Assembly (NCBI RefSeq): GCF_029263665.1
Contig: NZ_JAJUFQ010000010.1
Location: forward strand, 62,001-126,000
Direction: 5' to 3'
DNA length: 64,000 bases
From: Halomonas sp.
Lineage (GTDB): Bacteria > Pseudomonadota > Gammaproteobacteria > Pseudomonadales > Halomonadaceae
Positions 1 to 8,145 of this stretch are shown piece after piece (position 1 is the first letter of the stretch; the number at the start of each line of letters is the position of its first letter). The position numbers and the translations under genes were made by a program. Below the pieces are notes generated by a model, which was given only the letters and a program-made list of their open reading frames with translations, was not told where the DNA came from and did no database searches.

Positions 1-645
1 AAAGCTAACAGCGTATTAGACGGCGCGTTCTATGATTGAATAAACGTGCTGGCAGTTTTTCTGACAAATTTAGCCTGCCAGATTCTCTTAAGCCAATGAT
101 TTTTTGGAATATTAATTCCAATTGGGCCGTATAGCCAAATTCGCGCGCTTGCTTCATTTCCCTGCACGGCCGCTTTGGGTCGTAACCAGCCATTCCTCAC
201 TTGCCCCTCAATTTCCACAAAGCCATCCGACCCCCCATCACCCTTCATGCACTCTTCTTGTCTCTTTTAGCAGACAAGTATGGTTTTGCCTATCTTTCCC
301 TGGCGTTTTTCCTATAGACCTATGGCGAATGGACCTGCGGTGGAATGGGGCTTGGGAGTAGGGGAAGGCGAAATTCGCATGCTGCCATGTGCAGCAATGG
401 ACGCTACAAGGTGAGCGGTCACTTGGGAGTGAGAGTGGAGGAAGGTGGTGGATGAAATGGAGTCGACGGTGTATCCCGCGACTGAAAATGAAAACCCTCC
501 TTGATCGCGGACTGCCTGCTCAGCGAAGAACAGATGCTCGCCGACAAGGAGCATTGGAAGACGCTGCCCGACCCGTTTCCGGCCAGGGAGTAGAGGGCAG
601 GTTAGGAGGTGAGAGTAGCCATCGAGCCCGGGAGGGCTGGTTTGG
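1..645. other. Gene-free stretch upstream of the C39-like gene
   Basis: I see no convincing gene here. The short open frames lack ribosome binding sites and family resemblance. The stretch contains the first copy of a diverged ~250 bp repeat (about 181-455) whose partner lies at 2355-2615. The remainder (about 455-645) is unassigned. Confidence 0.5.
181..455. repeat. Diverged direct repeat, copy 1
   Basis: This segment matches 2355-2615 in the same orientation. Shared blocks include CGTAACCAGCCATTC, TCACCCTTCATGCA, TGTCTCTTTTAGC.GACAAGTATG, CTATAGACCTATGGC, GGTGGAATGGGGCTTGGGAG and GCGCTACAAGGTGAGCGG with small indels between. On the minus strand both copies begin short frames starting MKGD, so a lost gene start may be embedded. 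The two copies flank a two-gene unit (646-2256), suggesting duplication or insertion. Function is unknown. Confidence 0.7.
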
Positions 646-1059
646 TCATGAATTCTTGACTTCTATGAACCACTTGGGGCTCATTTCATCAAAGTCCGTT
701 CGTGTATTGGATGGCAAATAACTTGCTGAATCCAATACAACTTCCTTTCCATTAACACGTTTAAAAACAACCCAGTGCCAGAAATTTTTCCCACCTTCCT
801 GGTGGTGTTTTATGGATAGCAACGCCTGGTCGGGTAACGCACTCCAGGACTCAAAGGGTATTTCATCAGTGGATACCTCAACGCCAGCAGTGGTTAACAG
901 CCTTCGCACATATTGGGTGTCTGACCAAAGGGACTCATCTTCAGCAAAGATGCCCATGGCATTAGCAATAGCCTTCATTTCTGGATAGGTTTTTCCCAGG
1001 ATGTTGGCAACTGAAGCAATTCCGCATCCGCTAGTTTCTTCCTGTATGACTGATTTCAT
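646..1059 (-). CDS. Small papain/C39-like cysteine peptidase-fold protein
   Basis: A 137-residue protein resembling stand-alone peptidase C39-like domains. Visible candidate catalytic residues are Cys12 in the ETSGCGIAS motif, His95 in FWHWVVF and Asp110 in VVLDS, the classic Cys-His-Asp order. There is no signal peptide, membrane segment or ABC transporter domain, so it is not a bacteriocin exporter. I chose the ATG at 1059 because AAGGA lies 9 nt upstream and the fold begins there; an upstream in-frame ATG at 1101 adds 14 unlikely residues. It sits between repeat copies beside a two-TM protein. Substrate is unknown; it could be a protease, a deamidase-like effector or an inactive homologue. 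Confidence 0.6.
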   Translation of the reverse strand: MKSVIQEETSGCGIASVANILGKTYPEMKAIANAMGIFAEDESLWSDTQYVRRLLTTAGVEVSTDEIPFESWSALPDQALLSIKHHQEGGKNFWHWVVFKRVNGKEVVLDSASYLPSNTRTDFDEMSPKWFIEVKNS

Positions 1060-1164
1060 TACAGCTTTTCCTTGATGGGTAGCGGTGATTAGGGCAGGCA
1101 CTGCCAGATCTTGGGGGTAAGGGTTGGAGAGCGAGCAGTGAAGGCCATCGAGTGTAGGAGGCGT

Positions 1165-2256
1165 CTACGGAGTGCGAAGATATCCTTTCGGCATCCATAT
1201 CCAAATTGCAAGGGCGATGATGACGTAGAGCAGCCATACGGGCAGCATCAAAAGAGCCTTGGCAATTAAGGCTGCAAGATCGCCCTTATAGGCCATCTTG
1301 ATTGCTCGACTTGTAAGTTTGATAAACTTGATAGCACCCGTTTTATCGAGAATTTTTAGACCAGTTTGTCCGAAGGTGGCAGCGAGTAGAATGGTTTCTT
1401 TCCCTAATGTTCCGGCTCGCTGAGCAATGTCGATGGCGGTGTTGCCGCCAATGCGGTAGAGCGTGGCACTGTGCCTGCCAAAGGTCTCTGTAAACCTCGC
1501 TGCTCGGAGTAGGTCATTGGCATTATTGGTATTCTTGAGGAGATTCAGGCCGCCTCGTGTTTTGGCAAGGCTGTTGATATTTCCCAGCATACAGCCAAGC
1601 TGGCTAAGGTTTTTCGATTGCTGAGCATTACCTGCAGCTTTGATGATTGCCTCGCCTAGCCAGGAAGGTAGCTTCCCGAGTCTGCGGGCGGCCTTAAGGG
1701 TTAATATGCTGCTCTTGGCGATTGTAGTTCCTGCGAGTGCAGGGGCACCAGCACCTGCGGTCGCAGCGGTTCCCAATCCACTCATAAATTGTGCAGACGA
1801 GGCTATAATGCCTAGTGAGGCCAGAGCCACCATGATCTCATCCACATTTTCGCCTTGTGCGTAGTTAATACCTTGATTGGCTAGGTCGCGAACGTCTCCA
1901 ATGATTATGAAGTCGGATGCTACGCTGGCGGCTTGTCCGATGGTTTCGTCACTGGTGCCTTGAAAGACCCCTTCACTCAATTTGCTCAACTGGTAGCGCC
2001 AGTGCCCGCGATAGTCGTTGATCTCCTGGTGAAGTAACTGAGCATCCGGGTTCTCGCTTACGTAGTCATACTGCATAAAAAAACCCAGATAGTCGGCAGC
2101 TTCCGCATAACGCTCTTCCGTGATCATATTATGAGTTTCTGGCAGCGGGTCTATTCGTTGGAGTGCGATAAGAGAAAGTTGAGTCTGTTGCCAGATGATG
2201 CTTGCCGATACCAGGGCAAGTAGAAGCAATGTAAGTTTTAACGGGAGTCGTACCAT
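1165..2256 (-). CDS. Hypothetical two-TM protein
   Basis: A 363-residue protein I do not recognise. It has an N-terminal hydrophobic segment (about residues 6-25, uncleaved anchor or signal), a polar N-terminal region rich in Asp/Glu/Tyr, a central alanine/glycine-rich hydrophobic stretch (about 125-165), a basic helical region, and a C-terminal membrane segment (about 335-355) ending in a short basic tail. It is co-oriented with the downstream C39-like gene, about 100 bp away, and the pair is framed by a diverged repeat. The architecture would fit a membrane-active or delivered protein, but nothing identifies a function. Confidence 0.6.
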   Translation of the reverse strand: MVRLPLKLTLLLLALVSASIIWQQTQLSLIALQRIDPLPETHNMITEERYAEAADYLGFFMQYDYVSENPDAQLLHQEINDYRGHWRYQLSKLSEGVFQGTSDETIGQAASVASDFIIIGDVRDLANQGINYAQGENVDEIMVALASLGIIASSAQFMSGLGTAATAGAGAPALAGTTIAKSSILTLKAARRLGKLPSWLGEAIIKAAGNAQQSKNLSQLGCMLGNINSLAKTRGGLNLLKNTNNANDLLRAARFTETFGRHSATLYRIGGNTAIDIAQRAGTLGKETILLAATFGQTGLKILDKTGAIKFIKLTSRAIKMAYKGDLAALIAKALLMLPVWLLYVIIALAIWIWMPKGYLRTP

Positions 2257-2354
2257 GAAGCTTATACCTTCGATCCGCGTAGCACTTTTGAAACCTCTTT
2301 ACTGTGAAAACAACGTCATTTTGTAGCATGTGGTTGGCGGGAGGGTCGCTTTGC

Positions 2355-2615
2355 CTCGTAACCAGCCATTCCCTCACAAAGCCAACCACATCCCTGTCAC
2401 CCTTCATGCATGTCTTATGTCTCTTTTAGCGGACAAGTATGATTTTGCCTATCCTTCCATGCCACTTTTTCTATAGACCTATGGCTAGTGGACCCACGGT
2501 GGAATGGGGCTTGGGAGTAGGGCGGAGGAGAGATACGTCTGATGCCATGCATAGTGTTGGGCGCTACAAGGTGAGCGGTTACTTGTGTATTGGGAGTGGA
2601 GGGGCGATGCAGTGG
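2355..2615. repeat. Diverged direct repeat, copy 2
   Basis: Second copy of the element at 181-455, same orientation, with several blocks of 12-20 identical bases separated by small indels. It occupies most of the 416-base gap between the two-TM hypothetical gene and the LysR gene. It presumably also carries the promoter region of the minus-strand pair, since it lies just upstream of it. No transposase or terminal inverted repeats were seen. Confidence 0.7.
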
Positions 2616-2672
2616 AAGGGTTCAGGCGGTGCTCCCTGTTGCTGCAAGTTTACCCAGGCCAGAAGTGGGCAC

Positions 2673-3569
2673 TCAGAGCGTATTGGTGTCAGCCCCCAAA
2701 TGAGCAAGCAGGCTCTGCATGGGGGCAGACAGTGTTTTCCAGTCCCTGAAACACAAGCACAGCTGTCGGCGTGCCCAGCCATCGGTCAGCAACAGGGTTC
2801 GATAGGCGTAGCGTCGACGGTAACGTCTGGCAATGTCCTGGGGCAGAATGCCGATGCCTATCCCGTGGTCGACCATCTCACATACGCCTTTGTAGGTTTT
2901 CATGCGAATTCGGTAATCGAGAAGGCTTCCAGCTGCGCGTGCCTGATCGTCGATGTGATCCTGCAGGGCGCTACCCTGGGACAGGCCGACGAAGGGGTGA
3001 TCCAGCACTTCAGAGAGATGGACTCTATCGCGTTGGGCTAGGGGATGGTTGCGAGGCACGATCAACACCAGGTGATCCTTAGCGACGGGGTGCAGCTCCA
3101 GGCCTTCTGCGTTGATGGCATCGGACACAATACCGGCCTCTGCCAATCCGGAATGAATGGCTCGAACGATATCGGCACTGGTACGTTCCTTGAGCGCAAT
3201 GCGCAAGCGAGGGCGATCCGCTAACCAAGGTGCAAGCCTGCTTGGGAGAAATTCCGTCAGCGCTGCGGTATTGGTGTAGAGGTGGATGGTGCCGCGAGCA
3301 CCGACCGCGAAGTCCTGTAGTTCGCTGTTCAGAATGTCCTGCTGGCGAAGTATCAGGCGTGCGTGGTGTGCCAACGCCTCTCCGGCTTCGGTTGTGACAC
3401 TTCCCCTTGAACGCCTTTCCAGCAAGGCTACCCCGGCGACACTTTCCATATTGCGCATCCGCTCGCTGGCCGACGCCAAGGCCAGGTTGGCACGCGCTGC
3501 GCCTGCGGTGATGCTGCCGCTATCCACGATGCACAGGAACAGATGAAGGTCTGCCAGGTCGAGCCGCAT
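2673..3569 (-). CDS. LysR-family transcriptional regulator
   Basis: A 298-residue LysR-type regulator. An N-terminal winged helix-turn-helix (about residues 1-62, with SITAGAARANLALASASERM as the recognition helix region) is followed by a periplasmic-binding-protein-like effector domain (about 90-295). The start at 3569 gives the usual LysR N-terminus, MRLDLADLHLFL; the in-frame upstream extension carries no conserved sequence. It is transcribed divergently from the TauE/SafE exporter gene, 119 bp away, so it probably controls that exporter in response to a small anionic ligand. The ligand cannot be read from the sequence. Confidence 0.9.
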   Translation of the reverse strand: MRLDLADLHLFLCIVDSGSITAGAARANLALASASERMRNMESVAGVALLERRSRGSVTTEAGEALAHHARLILRQQDILNSELQDFAVGARGTIHLYTNTAALTEFLPSRLAPWLADRPRLRIALKERTSADIVRAIHSGLAEAGIVSDAINAEGLELHPVAKDHLVLIVPRNHPLAQRDRVHLSEVLDHPFVGLSQGSALQDHIDDQARAAGSLLDYRIRMKTYKGVCEMVDHGIGIGILPQDIARRYRRRYAYRTLLLTDGWARRQLCLCFRDWKTLSAPMQSLLAHLGADTNTL

Positions 3570-3688
3570 GGAAAGTCCTCGCACAAGCCTTCGGATTATC
3601 CGAAGGGTGGGCTGATGACTCCGCATTGTGCGAGGTGCCGCCTCAAGTTTCAATTTGGCTCTCAGCCGTTCCTCAGTGAGAGCCTGCC

Positions 3689-4435
3689 ATGCACGATGCC
3701 ATCTCGTACCTTCTGTTCCTTGTCGGCACCTTTCTGGCTGCTGGTGTGGTGAAGGGCGTCACCGGAATGGGGCTGCCAACAGTTGCCATGGGCTTGCTTG
3801 GCACGGTGATGCCACCGGCCAGTGCTGCCGCCATTCTCGTCATCCCGTCTTTCGTGACCAATGTCTGGCAGCTGTTTTACGGCCCATCGATAGTGCAGCT
3901 GATACGCCGATTCTGGCCAATGATGCTTGGCATCATCCTGGGTACTGTCGGTGGTGCCGCGCTATTGGTGCGAGTGGATCCGGTCTGGTCCGGGTGTTGG
4001 CTTGGCGTCGCGCTGATGGTCTATGCCGGGTATGCGCTTATCGCCCCAGCCTTTTCTGTTCCCGCGGCCCTGGAAAGGCGGCTGTCGCCGCTTGTTGGGT
4101 TGATCACCGGTCTCGTGACTGGCGCCACAGGTGTCTTCGTGATGCCTGCAGTACCGTACCTGGGGTCGCTGAACATGAACCGGGAAGAGTTGATACAGGC
4201 CCTGGGTTTATCTTTCACCACTTCCACGATAGCGCTGGCAGCAGGGCTGTTCGCCCATGGGGCTTTCCAGGTCTCGCAATTAGGCACATCGGCGATGGCC
4301 ATCGTGCCAGCACTGATTGGCATGTGGGCTGGCCAATATGTACGCATGCGGATCAGCCCCAAGCGATTTCGTCAGTGCTTCCTGTTCTTCTTGATCGCGC
4401 TGGGGCTTGAGTTGGCCTCTCGGCCGTTCTTGTGA
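3689..4435 (+). CDS. TauE/SafE-family anion exporter
   Basis: A 248-residue inner-membrane protein with about eight hydrophobic segments and the family N-terminal pattern GVVKGVTGMGLPTVAMGLL, repeated in weaker form in the second half (TGLVTGATGVFVMP). TauE/SafE proteins export sulfite, sulfoacetate or other organosulfur or carboxylate anions. It is divergent from a LysR gene, a very common arrangement for inducible export. The specific substrate is not determinable. The gene ends just before a 13-bp inverted repeat. Confidence 0.85.
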   Translation: MHDAISYLLFLVGTFLAAGVVKGVTGMGLPTVAMGLLGTVMPPASAAAILVIPSFVTNVWQLFYGPSIVQLIRRFWPMMLGIILGTVGGAALLVRVDPVWSGCWLGVALMVYAGYALIAPAFSVPAALERRLSPLVGLITGLVTGATGVFVMPAVPYLGSLNMNREELIQALGLSFTTSTIALAAGLFAHGAFQVSQLGTSAMAIVPALIGMWAGQYVRMRISPKRFRQCFLFFLIALGLELASRPFL

Positions 4436-4449
4436 GCGCTGGAGGAGGG

Positions 4450-4497
4450 GGCCATTTGGGAGAGAGCTGCTCTTGGCACTTAGCCTCCCAAATGGCC
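4450..4497. terminator. Inverted repeat after the TauE/SafE gene
   Basis: Perfect 13-bp arms GGCCATTTGGGAG (4450-4462) and CTCCCAAATGGCC (4485-4497) separated by 22 bases, 15 bp after the exporter stop codon. There is no following T run on the plus strand, so it may be an inefficient or Rho-assisted terminator or an mRNA-stabilising hairpin. Confidence 0.45.
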
Positions 4498-4622
4498 TGG
4501 GCTGGTGATTTGTCGTCAGGTGATTGCAAGTTGTCCTGAAGCCGAGCCTTGATGGGGTTCAGGTGTTCCTTGATGCCATAGATGACGATCACGATACCTC
4601 CTGTATTCGTTGGTTCTGACAT
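4480..4622 (-). pseudogene. Possible remnant of a tautomerase-family gene
   Basis: The minus-strand frame from 4622 begins with residues IVIYGIKEHLNPIKARL, which resembles the N-terminus of small tautomerase-family proteins (usually over 100 residues). The resemblance then breaks off into QSPDDK and unrelated sequence, as if an internal part were deleted, and the frame runs into the hairpin downstream of the exporter. I read this as a decayed gene. It is a resemblance from memory rather than an alignment, so confidence is low. Confidence 0.3.
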
Positions 4623-4768
4623 GTGTGGCAGGGATTCAGACTAATGAATTTTTCTACGTGCCTCCATGGGAAAAGGCGCAAGGGGCGTCGTTGTCCATCG
4701 GCCCGTGGCGTAAAGCATTTTGACCAGGGCGAACGTAGCTGCCTATCGGTGACGTGAAGCGTCAATAA

Positions 4769-4941
4769 ATACCCATCCGAGGGTATGGTCGGGGCGTGCG
4801 ATAAGCAGGACCCTAGGCGCTGGACTCAGGTAGGAAGGGTGAAAGGCCGTCAATGAAAGTTGGCCATTATTTGTCAAGGCGTCGAGATATTTTGTCGATA
4901 TTTTTTAATAATGACTATGTTCTACGATAGTTGTAGTCATT
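4769..4941 (+). promoter_or_regulatory. Candidate operator sites upstream of the aminotransferase
   Basis: The 630-base gap before the aminotransferase contains two inverted repeats: ATACCC-N6-GGGTAT (4769-4786) and AATGACTA-N16-TAGTCATT (4910-4917/4934-4941), the latter in AT-rich DNA where a promoter would be expected. The symmetry and spacing suit dimeric regulator binding. The regulator is not identified; the PuuR-like gene at 30 kb is a candidate but its own upstream dyad has a different sequence. Confidence 0.4.
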
Positions 4942-5066
4942 AAAATCAATGTGTTATGTGGATGTCACGCAAGGATCTGGAAAAAAGGTTGGAATCGCGC
5001 AACAGGATCTATATGTTGAATAAAAAATAACACTCGATTTGACGTGCTTTCCTGGAGGATGGTGTC

Positions 5067-6473
5067 ATGGCAATGCTCAGCAGTGAACGACTCAAGGCGC
5101 TGGATACCGCGCATCACCTGCATCCGTTCACGGACTACAAGGCCCTTGGTGAAGAAGGCAGCCGGATCATTACCGAGGCGGATGGCATCTATATACAGGA
5201 TGCTGAAGGCAATCGCATGCTCGATGCCATGGCGGGGCTGTGGTGCGTGAATCTGGGTTACGGGCGCCAGGAGCTGGTCGATGCTGCGACGGCTCAGCTG
5301 CAGCAATTGCCGTACTACAACAACTTCTTCAAGACGACACATCCGCCTGCGGTGGAGCTGGCCGACACACTATGTCGGCTGGCTCCCAAGCATATGAACC
5401 GGGTGTTCTTCACCGGGTCTGGCTCCGAAGCCAATGACACGGTAGTGCGCATGGTGAGGCATTACTGGGCGCTCAAGGGCAAGCCCGAAAAGCAATGGAT
5501 CGTTGCTCGCGAGAATGCCTACCACGGTTCCACCTTGGCGGGCATGAGCCTGGGCGGCATGGCCGCGATGCATGGCCAGGGCGGTCCTGCGGTGCCGGCG
5601 ATTACCCACGTGCGTCAGCCTTACTGGTTCACTGAAGGCCGGGACATGAGTCCGGATGCATTCGGGCAGGCCTGTGCCGACGCCATAGAGGAACGCATTC
5701 TCGAACTGGGCGAAGACAAGGTGGCGGCTTTCATTGCGGAACCCGTGCAGGGCGCGGGAGGTGCCATCATTCCGCCACAAAGCTACTGGCCTGCGGTCAA
5801 GAAGGTGCTGGCCAAGTACGACATTCTGCTGGTGGCCGATGAGGTGATCTGTGGCTTTGGTCGTCTCGGGGAGTGGTTCGGCAGTGACCATTACGGCCTG
5901 GAGCCCGACCTGATGCCGATCGCCAAAGGGCTGTCTTCAGGCTATCTGCCGATTGGTGGTGTTCTAGTCGGTGATCGTGTGGCGCAAACGCTGATTGAAG
6001 ATGGCGGTGAATTCTTCCATGGTTTTACCTATTCCGGGCATCCCACCTGTGCTGCAGTAGCGCTGAAGAACTTGCAGCTGATGGAAGCGGAAGGCGTCGT
6101 TGAACGTGTGCGCGATGAAGTCGGTCCTTATCTGGCACAACGCTGGAAAGCGCTCGAACAGCATCCGTTAGTGGGAGAGGCACGCTCGCTGGGGTTGATT
6201 GGTGCACTGGAAATCGTGGCCGACAAGGCGACGGGCAAGCGTTTCGACAAGGCGCTGGGTGTCGGTAACCTGTGCCGTGATATTTGCTTCGAAACAGGGC
6301 TGGTCATGCGTTCGGTGGGTGACACCATGGTCATCTCGCCCCCCTTGGTCATCACCAAGGCGCAGATTGATGAGCTGGTAGGGCTTGCCGAAGCGGCGCT
6401 GGATGAAACCGCACGCCGCCTGCAGGCGCAGGGTGTGGCATATGCTACCCAGGACAGTTTGGTTCAAGCCTAA
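5067..6473 (+). CDS. spuC: Class III aminotransferase, putrescine/polyamine-pyruvate type
   Basis: A 468-residue PLP-dependent omega-aminotransferase. Visible features are the GSGSEAND phosphate-binding loop, the Asp of VADEVICGFGR, and the PLP lysine Lys287 in MPIAKGLSSGY. Sequence character is close to Pseudomonas SpuC-type putrescine:pyruvate transaminases, which convert putrescine to 4-aminobutanal. The gene lies 138 bp before a PuuC/KauB-type aldehyde dehydrogenase that would oxidise the product, so together they form a polyamine-degradation pair feeding 4-aminobutyrate. Start ATG 5067 follows CTGGAGGATGG. The exact amine (putrescine, cadaverine, beta-alanine) is inferred. Confidence 0.85.
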   Translation: MAMLSSERLKALDTAHHLHPFTDYKALGEEGSRIITEADGIYIQDAEGNRMLDAMAGLWCVNLGYGRQELVDAATAQLQQLPYYNNFFKTTHPPAVELADTLCRLAPKHMNRVFFTGSGSEANDTVVRMVRHYWALKGKPEKQWIVARENAYHGSTLAGMSLGGMAAMHGQGGPAVPAITHVRQPYWFTEGRDMSPDAFGQACADAIEERILELGEDKVAAFIAEPVQGAGGAIIPPQSYWPAVKKVLAKYDILLVADEVICGFGRLGEWFGSDHYGLEPDLMPIAKGLSSGYLPIGGVLVGDRVAQTLIEDGGEFFHGFTYSGHPTCAAVALKNLQLMEAEGVVERVRDEVGPYLAQRWKALEQHPLVGEARSLGLIGALEIVADKATGKRFDKALGVGNLCRDICFETGLVMRSVGDTMVISPPLVITKAQIDELVGLAEAALDETARRLQAQGVAYATQDSLVQA

Positions 6474-6611
6474 ACGGCTCAAGAATGATGAGTTGGCTCT
6501 AGCACGCTGAGCCTGATCGAGATCGAGGGAAGCGCAGATATTGATGCTGCGTTTCCCTCTCTCTGAAGAAGACACTGCTGAAAAAGACACTGGACCACAG
6601 GAGGTGATGGC

Positions 6612-8111
6612 ATGAGCCATCCCAAGACATACGCCGAATGGCAAGCCATGGCGGAAAGCGTGAAAGCGAACCTGGAAACTCGCGCTTTCATCGATGATAC
6701 GTTTGTCGACGCGGTGAGTGGCGACAGCTTCGAAACCATCAACCCGGCGACGGGGGAAGTGCTGGCCAAGGTTGCCAGTTGCGATGCTGCGGATGTGGAC
6801 AAGGCCGTGGCGGTGGCGCGTCGTGCCTTCAACAGTGGCGAGTGGTCGCGCATGGCGCCGGGCGCGCGTAAGAAGGTCCTGCTCAAACTGGCGGATTTGA
6901 TGCAGCAACACCGTGATGAGCTGGCGCTGCTCGATACCCTGGACATGGGCAAGCCGATTGGCAGTTCACTGGGGGATATGGCGGGGGCAATCGGTACCAT
7001 TCGTCATCAGGCGGAATCCATCGACAAGGTCTACGGCGAAGTGGCGCCCACCGGCGAGGAAGCCTTGGCGCTGGTGCTGCGTGAACCGCTGGGTGTCGTG
7101 GCTTCCATCGTGCCGTGGAACTTCCCGCTGATGATGACGGCGTGGAAGATCGCGCCGGCGCTGGCGGCGGGTAACAGTGTCATTCTCAAGCCGTCCGAGA
7201 AGTCGCCGCTGTCGGCGTTGCGCTTGGCCCAGCTGGCCAAGGAAGCCGGAATCCCTTCTGGGGTATTCCAGGTATTGCCAGGTTTCGGTCATACCGTCGG
7301 CAAGGCACTGGCCCTGTCCATGGATGTCAATTGCCTGGCCTTTACCGGTTCCACCGGGGTTGGCAAGCAGCTGATGCAGTATGCCGGGCAATCCAATCTC
7401 AAACGTGTCTATCTTGAGTGTGGCGGCAAGAGCCCGAATATCGTCTTTGCCGACTGCAAGAACCTGGACAAGGTGGCCCAGCATGCCGCCGAAGCCATCT
7501 TCCATAACCAGGGGGAAGTGTGTATCGCAGGTTCTCGCCTGCTGGTGGAGAACAGCGTGCGAGAGGCCTTCGTCGACAAGGTGCTGGCCGCGGCCGAAAA
7601 CATGCAGCCGGGCGATCCGCTGGATCCGAACAGCTTCATGGGGGCCATCGTCGATCGCACGCAGTACGAACGTATCCTCGACTACATCCGCAAGGGTGTT
7701 GAAGAGGGGGCCCAACTGCGTACCGGTGGCAAGTCGCTGGAAGGCCCTGGCCTGTTCATCTGCCCGACCGTGTTCGATGGTGTGAATGACAAGATGGCCA
7801 TTGGCCGTGAAGAGATCTTCGGTCCGGTGCTGTCGGTGTTCGGTTTCGATCGCGAAGAAGAGGCCATCGCCCTGGCCAACGACAGTGACTACGGCCTTGC
7901 GGCTGGCCTGTGGAGTCAGGATATCGACCGCATCATGCGCGTCACTCGTCGCCTCGAATCCGGCCAGGTGTTCGTCAACAACTGGGCCGGTGGTGATCAG
8001 ACCGTGCCTTTTGGCGGGGTCAAGCAATCCGGTAACGGGCGTGATAAATCTCACCACTCTCTGGAGGAGTATTCTGAACTGAAGAGTGTGTGGATTTCAC
8101 TAGGCGATTGA
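6612..8111 (+). CDS. puuC: Aldehyde dehydrogenase, PuuC/KauB type
   Basis: A 499-residue NAD(P)-dependent aldehyde dehydrogenase, full family length. The nucleophile is Cys304 in NQGEVCIAGSR; the general-base glutamate is in VYLECGGKSPN; the cofactor loop is FTGSTGVGKQ and the PWNFPLMM motif is present. Its best match from memory is gamma-glutamyl-gamma-aminobutyraldehyde dehydrogenase (PuuC) or the broad-specificity KauB. Following the SpuC-type transaminase, it probably oxidises aminoaldehydes to 4-aminobutyrate. The start is preceded by CAGGAGGTGATGGC, giving a strong AGGAGG site. It converges with glpD, 34 bp away. Confidence 0.88.
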   Translation: MSHPKTYAEWQAMAESVKANLETRAFIDDTFVDAVSGDSFETINPATGEVLAKVASCDAADVDKAVAVARRAFNSGEWSRMAPGARKKVLLKLADLMQQHRDELALLDTLDMGKPIGSSLGDMAGAIGTIRHQAESIDKVYGEVAPTGEEALALVLREPLGVVASIVPWNFPLMMTAWKIAPALAAGNSVILKPSEKSPLSALRLAQLAKEAGIPSGVFQVLPGFGHTVGKALALSMDVNCLAFTGSTGVGKQLMQYAGQSNLKRVYLECGGKSPNIVFADCKNLDKVAQHAAEAIFHNQGEVCIAGSRLLVENSVREAFVDKVLAAAENMQPGDPLDPNSFMGAIVDRTQYERILDYIRKGVEEGAQLRTGGKSLEGPGLFICPTVFDGVNDKMAIGREEIFGPVLSVFGFDREEEAIALANDSDYGLAAGLWSQDIDRIMRVTRRLESGQVFVNNWAGGDQTVPFGGVKQSGNGRDKSHHSLEEYSELKSVWISLGD

Positions 8112-8145
8112 GGCCAGCCTCAGTCTCTGAAACCCATCTTGGTCT

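Noticed and set aside
6966..8057. 363-codon minus-strand open frame opposite the aldehyde dehydrogenase gene
   Set aside because: Shadow of an intact, conserved dehydrogenase.
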